From the NCBI GenBank assembly GCA_000613465.1, contig BAJA01000042.1, forward strand, positions 1 through 43,053: a stretch of DNA of 43,053 bases, given 5' to 3'. The notes beneath the pieces are model-generated. The model saw only the letters and a list, made by a program, of their open reading frames with translations, ran no database searches and was not told where the DNA came from. Position 1 is the stretch's first letter; every line of letters starts with the position of its first letter. This document shows positions 38,882-43,053 of the stretch, piece by piece. The position numbers were made by a program, and so were the translations under genes. The stretch is from Bacteroides nordii WAL 11050 = JCM 12987 (GTDB lineage Bacteria; Bacteroidota; Bacteroidia; Bacteroidales; Bacteroidaceae).

Positions 38882-39127
38882 TCAAAATTCTCGCATCTCG
38901 GCAATGGGTGTCTGTCGTTGCAGCCACTCTTTCACACACTCCATATTATACTCGCTCGTGATGACTGCCGTATGGCTGTCGGTGGCGGTGAAACGTGTGC
39001 TTTCGTAATCATCTATCCACCCTTTGAGGGTGTTCGTTCCCCACGCTTGGGCTTCGTCAAAGATACCGTCCAATGCCGTGATAGGTTCGCTGAATTTGAC
39101 TATCAGCGTTTGATAGGTCGTGTTCAT
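38882..39127 (-). CDS. small hypothetical protein
   Basis: An 81-residue protein, MNTTYQTLIVKFSEPITALDG... ending QTPIAEMREF; no membrane segment or motif recognised. ATG 39127 overlaps the stop of the upstream DUF3873 gene (ATGA), favouring this start over longer readings. Function unknown. Confidence 0.6.
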   Translation of the reverse strand: MNTTYQTLIVKFSEPITALDGIFDEAQAWGTNTLKGWIDDYESTRFTATDSHTAVITSEYNMECVKEWLQRQTPIAEMREF

Positions 39128-39354
39128 CGGTTGCCCTCCTTTCCCTGCTTTGCGTTCAGCCACTTGTTCCTTGCGGTTCGGCACTCGTCCAATGTGGGTT
39201 TGACACAAGCGAACAGTTCTCCGTCCGTATGGCGGTAGTCGTACTGCACAAGTGTCCGCTTGCGTCTGCCGATACCCGATTGGAAACGCTCATATTTCTC
39301 CGTACCTGCTTCCGTACAGGTGCTTACTCCGTTGATGGTCATTCGTGTTGCCAT
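39124..39354 (-). CDS. DUF3873 family protein
   Basis: A 76-residue basic protein: STCTEAGTEKYERFQSGIGRRKRTLVQYDYRH then GELFACVKPTLDECRTARNKWL, which I associate with the DUF3873 family of Bacteroidales mobile elements. The stop overlaps the following start by 4 bp. Function unknown. Confidence 0.65.
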   Translation of the reverse strand: MATRMTINGVSTCTEAGTEKYERFQSGIGRRKRTLVQYDYRHTDGELFACVKPTLDECRTARNKWLNAKQGKEGNR

Positions 39355-39373
39355 AATGTTGCTTTTTAGATGA

Positions 39374-39631
39374 TTAAAAATGTACTGACAGAACTCTGTC
39401 CTTCATCACCATTTCGGGGTTGCTCGTGTAGCGTTGATGCAGGTAGAAATGGTGTGAGCCGAAGCCGTAAAGGAAAAACTTGTCAAGTTCGTGCTTCTCG
39501 GCAAACTCCTTCACACTCCTTCTCAATCCCTCCTCACTCGTTGTGAGAGTGAGGAGATTTACAAATTCAATGAACATCGTGGGAATTGCATCATCCCACA
39601 CACAAATCATGCTTTCGATTCTTACTTCCAT
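39374..39631 (-). CDS. small hypothetical protein
   Basis: An 85-residue soluble protein (SMICVWDDAIPTMFIEFVNLL ... FFLYGFGSHHFYLHQRYTSNPEMV). Not recognised. The start is preceded by CCCTAAAACAACATTGAT, an A-rich leader like those of the other right-end genes, which supports ATG 39631. Confidence 0.55.
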   Translation of the reverse strand: MEVRIESMICVWDDAIPTMFIEFVNLLTLTTSEEGLRRSVKEFAEKHELDKFFLYGFGSHHFYLHQRYTSNPEMVMKDRVLSVHF

Positions 39632-39655
39632 ATCAATGTTGTTTTAGGGTTTATG

Positions 39656-40987
39656 CTATGCCGCTTTCATCCGCTCACGGATAAGGTTGGCGTTCTTGTT
39701 CACAAGGTCTATGATGCGTTCGTGGTATTCGGTGTCTTGGTTGTACTTGCCGTGGCACTGCACCACCTTGAGTGTCCGCAAATCCACCTCTACGGTTTCA
39801 ATTATCTCACCGCCAATCCTTGCCGAGAGTATGAGGGTGTCGGCTTTCTTGTAGTATTCACTGCCGAACACGCAGATGTTCTGTGCCTTGCCCTCGCTGT
39901 AATACTCGTCTATGCTTTCAAGCACCTTGATGATTATTTCCTCGTCCGTGATTACCAATCCGAAGAATTTGGATTTGTTGGCGATGAAATCCTCCGCATC
40001 TTTTTCCCTTTGCAGTTGCCGCTGTTGCTCACGCTCACGCCTTTCAATCTCCCAGCGGCGGCGTTGCTCTGCTCATTCCTTCTCGTGTATGGTTTCAATC
40101 TTTCGGGTTGCGTTGTCGTGTGCCGCCATGAAATCTTCGGGGCAGATGTTCTTCGGGTTGCGGAGGTCTTGACCGAGTTTGTTGAGCATACGCAAATAGT
40201 CGCACCACATGGAGAAGTTGTCTATCAGATACTTGTGACGCTTGGCAATCAGATATGATGCCCAGCATTCATCGGCAGTACGGGCATTGAAAATAAAGTG
40301 TTTCATAACCTCAATCTCACCGCCTTTCATAAGGGTTTCAATTCTTGGGTCAGAAAGCAAGGCTTTGAAAAGACGCACGGGGGAAATGCCGTGGAAATCG
40401 CCCTTGAAGCCGTTACGTCTGAGTTGAGGTAATACCCTCATTTTGGGATATGCACAGCTTCTTGCCACAACATCATCGTATAGGCTGTTGTGCGGTCTTA
40501 TCTCCATCGCGCTGCACAATGCCCATACATCGCAGTAATAGAATGTGAAGCCACGGAGCAACGCCATGTCTGTAACCTTACCGTCGGGTGAAATCCAACG
40601 CTGCACAACCTCGTGGCAGTAGAATTGCATCGGCTCGCCTTTCCTGCTTTCGCATCTGACCTGCGCCACACGGATTACCTGATAGCCTTTGCAGATGGTT
40701 ATCACGCTGAAATATTGCGTTTCCTTGTAGATACGTTTGCGTGTGTCCTGCACTTTGAGTTTGGCATGGCATTGGGAACAGGTGCAACCTTCAAGGGTGT
40801 CGCATAGTCCACTGTCACTGTGCCACTCGTGACCGCAGTCGGAGCAGGTAATGTTCCCTTTCTTGGTGCGGTAGCCGATATGTTCAACGCAGTGGCGGTA
40901 TGCCCATTCAATTTGTGTCGTTGATATGGGGCGGAGGTTGGCTGAAAGTCTTGCCACCTCTTTCTGTATCTTGGTCTTCGGTTTCAT
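39656..40987 (-). pseudogene. PcfJ-like protein with in-frame TGA at 40073-40075
   Basis: A PcfJ-family protein of ~443 residues if the internal stop is read through. The N-terminal part carries a zinc-ribbon pair (CSDCGHEW ~48, CTCSQCHAKL ~69), then the PcfJ helical region (YLIDNFSMWCDYLRMLNKLGQDL). After HEKE comes TGA, and the same frame continues AEQRRRWEIERREREQQRQL, KSKFFGL, ICVFGSEYYKKADTLILSARIGGEIIETVEVDLRTLKVVQCHG, the conserved C-terminal PcfJ core. No shift is needed: this is a point nonsense change (TGG or CGA to TGA) or a base error. It overlaps the PcfK-like gene by 4 bp. Confidence 0.8.
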
Positions 40988-41400
40988 AAGCCTAAATCAA
41001 ATAATGAGGGTTGGGGGTGGTTTTCTTTTCTCGCTGACGGTCTGTTGCGGTTCTGCAACTTGCGGAGTTCCTCCTCTTGGTATCTGCGGACTGCATTCTG
41101 ACGTGCCTCCGCCTTTTCCTCTTCCGTGAGTTCCACAACATGGTTCACCACCACTTGGCAGTTCATAGGTTTGCCCACCTCTATCTCGTTTTCCTCATAG
41201 TAGTGGATGGCTTGCCCGAATATCTCTCCGTCCGTGAAGCCGTTGCAACCACTTTTCTGCACATGGTTCAGAATGTGGGTCACGCACTCGTCTATGTTCT
41301 TGGCAGGGTTGCGGTACTTCTTCGCAAAGAGCGTATCTTCCTCCGCCCGCTGTTCCAGATACATTTGTATCGTTCTTTTGAAATGGTCTGTTCCTTTCAT
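40984..41400 (-). CDS. PcfK-like protein
   Basis: A 138-residue protein of the PcfK family: MKGTDHFKRTIQMYLEQRAEEDTLF, NIDECVTHILNHVQKSGCNGFTDGEIFGQAIHYYEE, a helical C-terminus rich in Glu/Arg and a terminal PSLFDLGL (a clamp-binding-like QxxLF motif, QPSLFDL). Always paired with PcfJ in Gram-positive plasmids and Bacteroidales ICEs; role in mobile-element biology not established. Intact. Confidence 0.82.
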   Translation of the reverse strand: MKGTDHFKRTIQMYLEQRAEEDTLFAKKYRNPAKNIDECVTHILNHVQKSGCNGFTDGEIFGQAIHYYEENEIEVGKPMNCQVVVNHVVELTEEEKAEARQNAVRRYQEEELRKLQNRNRPSARKENHPQPSLFDLGL

Positions 41401-41413
41401 ATCGCTGTCGTTT

Positions 41414-41635
41414 TTAGATTGTCTGTTTAAGTATCTCTCTCCAATAGGTCGGCTCTACCTCGCTGAGAAGGAAGTCCATGAAGTCCCTCCGTGCGTCTTT
41501 GTTTAGTTCGTGGTACAATCTTCGGAACGTTTCAAAATTGCCGTTGATGTACGTTTCCACCATATACACGAAGATGTTGTCCACCTCGTAATATCTGCAC
41601 TGCTGCGCTACCGTCTTGCTGTTTCTCTTTGTCAT
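41414..41635 (-). CDS. small hypothetical protein
   Basis: A 73-residue soluble protein, MTKRNSKTVAQQCRYYEVDNIFVYMVETYINGNFETFRRLYHELNK-type, ending EPTYWREILKQTI. Common in ICE right-end operons; function unknown. ATG 41635 fits the 11-bp gap to the upstream gene. Confidence 0.6.
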   Translation of the reverse strand: MTKRNSKTVAQQCRYYEVDNIFVYMVETYINGNFETFRRLYHELNKDARRDFMDFLLSEVEPTYWREILKQTI

Positions 41636-41646
41636 GTCGGTAAGGG

Positions 41647-41862
41647 TTAAAGAGTTAATGACCAAAGGATGAAGCCGAAGTAGGCAATGGTGGAAAGGAT
41701 AGCCACGATTACACCTATCGCCACTCGGAACACTCCGTTTACAATCTCTCTGATGATGCCCCAAAGGATGCCGAACACCCCGAAGGCGGTGCGCATCATC
41801 AAGCCGCATATCGCCAACCCGATGTATTGCGCCACTTGTCTGAAATTTGCCGTTGCTGTCAT
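41647..41862 (-). CDS. small membrane protein
   Basis: A 71-residue protein that is almost entirely hydrophobic after residue 12 (YIGLAICGLMMRTAFGVFGILWGIIREIVNGVFRVAIGVIVAILSTIAYFGFILW), two or three membrane helices. First gene of the right-end minus operon, preceded by an A-rich leader (AATTAAAAACAGCGAAGAT). Function unknown. Confidence 0.6.
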   Translation of the reverse strand: MTATANFRQVAQYIGLAICGLMMRTAFGVFGILWGIIREIVNGVFRVAIGVIVAILSTIAYFGFILWSLTL

Positions 41863-42181
41863 ATCTTCGCTGTTTTTAATTTTTTTGTTTTTTATGCGGA
41901 TTCAAGAGCTGAGGGAGTTGAGTTTCAAACTATCTTATCTGCCTCTCGTTTATCCGACATTTTTTTTAATGCGTCTTTCTGTCGCATTCGGTCGTTTTCG
42001 TTTCGGGTGCTTGAAAAGGTAGGGATTAGGGAATGCAAGGTTTTTCGGGGAAATACTACCCGAAGCTGGAGATTTCCGCAGAAAACAGGAGGCTTGACCT
42101 TGCTTTCCCGTCCAATCCCGGAATTACCTTTGCGCCCAGAACGAAAATGACTGACTGATGCGGCTTACTGAAAGGCGCAAA
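41863..42181. other. non-coding region at the head of the right-end operon
   Basis: Divergent spacer. A plus-strand -7 box TACCTTTG lies at 42125-42132 (weak -33, CTTG at 42099). I cannot find a convincing minus-strand promoter for the small-gene operon. Confidence 0.35.
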
Positions 42182-42421
42182 ATGGAGGTAAACGAAAACA
42201 GAGGCAGATTAGGTAGAAAAAACTTTAGGGGAAAATCCGTAAAAAGAGGAAACCGTCTGAAAGAAAAAGACATCACCGGAAGCGTGAAAAGGGCAAACCA
42301 CGACAAAGGAAGTATGATTGTTTCCGTTCCGACGGAACTTGTCCAGCCGGGCGGCAACAATCATTCTTCCCGGTTTGTCCGGCTGTGTGTGACCGCCTGT
42401 TTCATTCATGGGGCAGGCTGA
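42182..42421 (+). CDS. possible small basic protein
   Basis: An open frame of 79 codons from ATG 42182, strongly basic (NENRGRLGRKNFRGKSVKRG) with a hydrophobic Cys-containing end. A TAnnTTTG box lies 50 bp upstream. No family recognised; it could be chance. Confidence 0.25.
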   Translation: MEVNENRGRLGRKNFRGKSVKRGNRLKEKDITGSVKRANHDKGSMIVSVPTELVQPGGNNHSSRFVRLCVTACFIHGAG

Positions 42422-42506
42422 CACACTCTGCATTCACTTTCCGCTTCCGGCAAAAGGGACAGCAAAAAAAGAAAAATCATCTGGTAGCCCGTAAAAGCAC
42501 CTCTTG

Positions 42507-42590
42507 GCATAGACGCAAAAGAAAGGGGCATTGCGTCATCAGTCTAAACATCGTTTAGGCGTGAGGCAATGCCCTTTTCTCCGGCTATGC
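42507..42590. repeat. large nested hairpin near the right end
   Basis: Outer GCATAG/CTATGC (42507, 42585), main stem AAAGGGGCATTGC/GCAATGCCCTTTT (42522, 42566), inner TCTAAAC/GTTTAGG (42543, 42553). It ends in a T run on both strands. Terminator, structured RNA or protein site. Confidence 0.6.
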
Positions 42591-42724
42591 GGTAGTCGGC
42601 ACACGATTGTTCAAAACTCGTTTTTGGCAATGGTGTTCCGACAAACAAAACCGCTTTTACGGAAAAATCTTATGAATGAGGGGATAAAAAACGGGAGTTT
42701 ATATCAAAATCTCGAATTAAATAG

Positions 42725-42734
42725 CTACTTTTGC
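42725..42734 (+). other. attR: candidate attachment-site core (right junction)
   Basis: CTACTTTTGC matches the CTnDOT integrase core GTAnnTTTGC at every position but the first. ICE-like sequence ends here and chromosomal sequence follows within ~200 bp. The exact crossover cannot be fixed without the left end or the empty site. Confidence 0.4.
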
Positions 42735-42923
42735 ATAGGAAGAGTTCTTTGAAGGTTACGCAATGCGCAGAAAGATAATGCAGTAGATAACTAACTAAAT
42801 CGTAACCTATTACTATCAAGAGCAATTAACCTACGCTCATTTCCAATAAATTACACTCTTTTCGTAACTTCATGGTACAAAAATACGATTATTATTTTGA
42901 TTACATCTCATTGAGGTACAAAA
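42735..42923. other. AT-rich spacer between ICE end and chromosomal gene
   Basis: No gene seen. It contains GGTTACG (42757) and its complement CGTAACC (42801), and a minus-strand TATTTTTG box near 42882. Probably flanking chromosome. Confidence 0.4.
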
Positions 42924-42950
42924 AAAGGACGTCTGCAACAGACGTCCTTT
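42924..42950 (-). terminator. terminator of the flanking chromosomal gene
   Basis: Perfect 12-bp stem AAAGGACGTCTG/CAGACGTCCTTT with a 3-nt loop, followed on the minus strand by a T run. A small hairpin AGAGC-TTTC-GCTCT (42960-42973) lies between it and the stop codon. Confidence 0.85.
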
Positions 42951-42987
42951 CTCTCATTCAGAGCTTTCGCTCTATAGAACCCATATT

Positions 42988-43053
42988 TTATTCCAGAATC
43001 ACTACACGGTTCAGGAAGTTCTTACCGAACATATTGTCAGTTCCACCGAAACC
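42988..43053 (-). CDS. 3' end of a chromosomal gene (partial)
   Basis: The last 21 residues, GFGGTDNMFGKNFLNRVVIL then Glu and stop TAA, of a protein that starts outside the window. The NRVVIL ending is reminiscent of OmpA-family C-termini in Bacteroidales, but the fragment is too short to name. Its terminator follows, so it is an ordinary chromosomal gene next to the integration site. Confidence 0.6.
   Translation of the reverse strand, partial: GFGGTDNMFGKNFLNRVVILE

Noticed and set aside
41827..42150. Plus-strand frame of 107 codons
   Set aside because: It runs over the small membrane protein gene and its leader, has no start context and an unlikely composition.
1..43053. CRISPR arrays, tRNA, rRNA, ermF or other resistance genes
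   Set aside because: No spaced direct repeats, no tRNA/rRNA-like sequence and no Erm methylase motifs were seen; tetQ is the only recognisable resistance gene.

Overview
The window is most of an integrated CTnDOT/CTnERL-type conjugative element (ICE) from a gut Bacteroidales genome (Bacteroides, Parabacteroides or a relative), plus its right-hand junction with the chromosome. The evidence is tetQ-rteA-rteB-rteC, a mobABC block, a traA-to-traQ operon in canonical order, Bacteroidales promoters (TTTG, about 19 bp, TAnnTTTG) and the near absence of Shine-Dalgarno sequences. The integrase end lies outside the window. The last ~100 bp hold the 3' end of an unrelated chromosomal gene and its terminator.

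Layout. 1-946: 3' end of the excision topoisomerase exc. 950-1053: a promoter and intrinsic terminator that bracket a ~90-nt RNA, a good candidate for the transfer-inhibiting sRNA RteR. 1109-7362: a DUF1896 gene and a giant methylase-helicase. 7363-7850: AT-rich gap with a MITE-like inverted repeat and gene debris. 7854-13576: tetracycline-inducible tetQ-rteA-rteB operon with its attenuator leader. 13577-15120: a very large nested hairpin, a RibD/DHFR-like gene and rteC. 15165-16477: an AT-rich toxin-antitoxin cargo (Panacea antitoxin plus unrecognised partner) with its own promoter and terminator. 16480-20173 (minus): mobC, mobB, mobA. 20174-20879: divergent region with tandem hairpins, the likely oriT. 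20880-36994: tra operon, with a complete group II intron inside traG. 37112-38361 (minus): AT-rich cargo gene with an HExxH motif. 38521-41862 (minus): right-end operon with PcfJ/PcfK-like proteins and small ORFs. 41863-42735: mostly non-coding right end and attachment-site candidate. 42924-43053: chromosome.

How it works together. In this family, tetracycline relieves translational attenuation in the tetQ leader. RteA (sensor) and RteB (response regulator) then activate rteC, RteC activates the excision genes (exc among them), and excision proteins switch on tra. MobA/B/C process oriT and couple the DNA to the TraE-TraO secretion channel.

Two things stand out. First, the RteR-like RNA contains TACTTTGGATTTAGTGG, the antisense of a motif that sits immediately 5' of the start codons of the DUF1896 gene, mobA, traI and traN. 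This suggests a direct base-pairing mechanism for transfer inhibition. Second, about sixteen otherwise well-conserved genes or gene segments carry single-base frameshifts, nearly all explained by one missing base in a short run. That pattern points to sequencing error more than decay, so I annotate each such gene as one locus spanning the shift.
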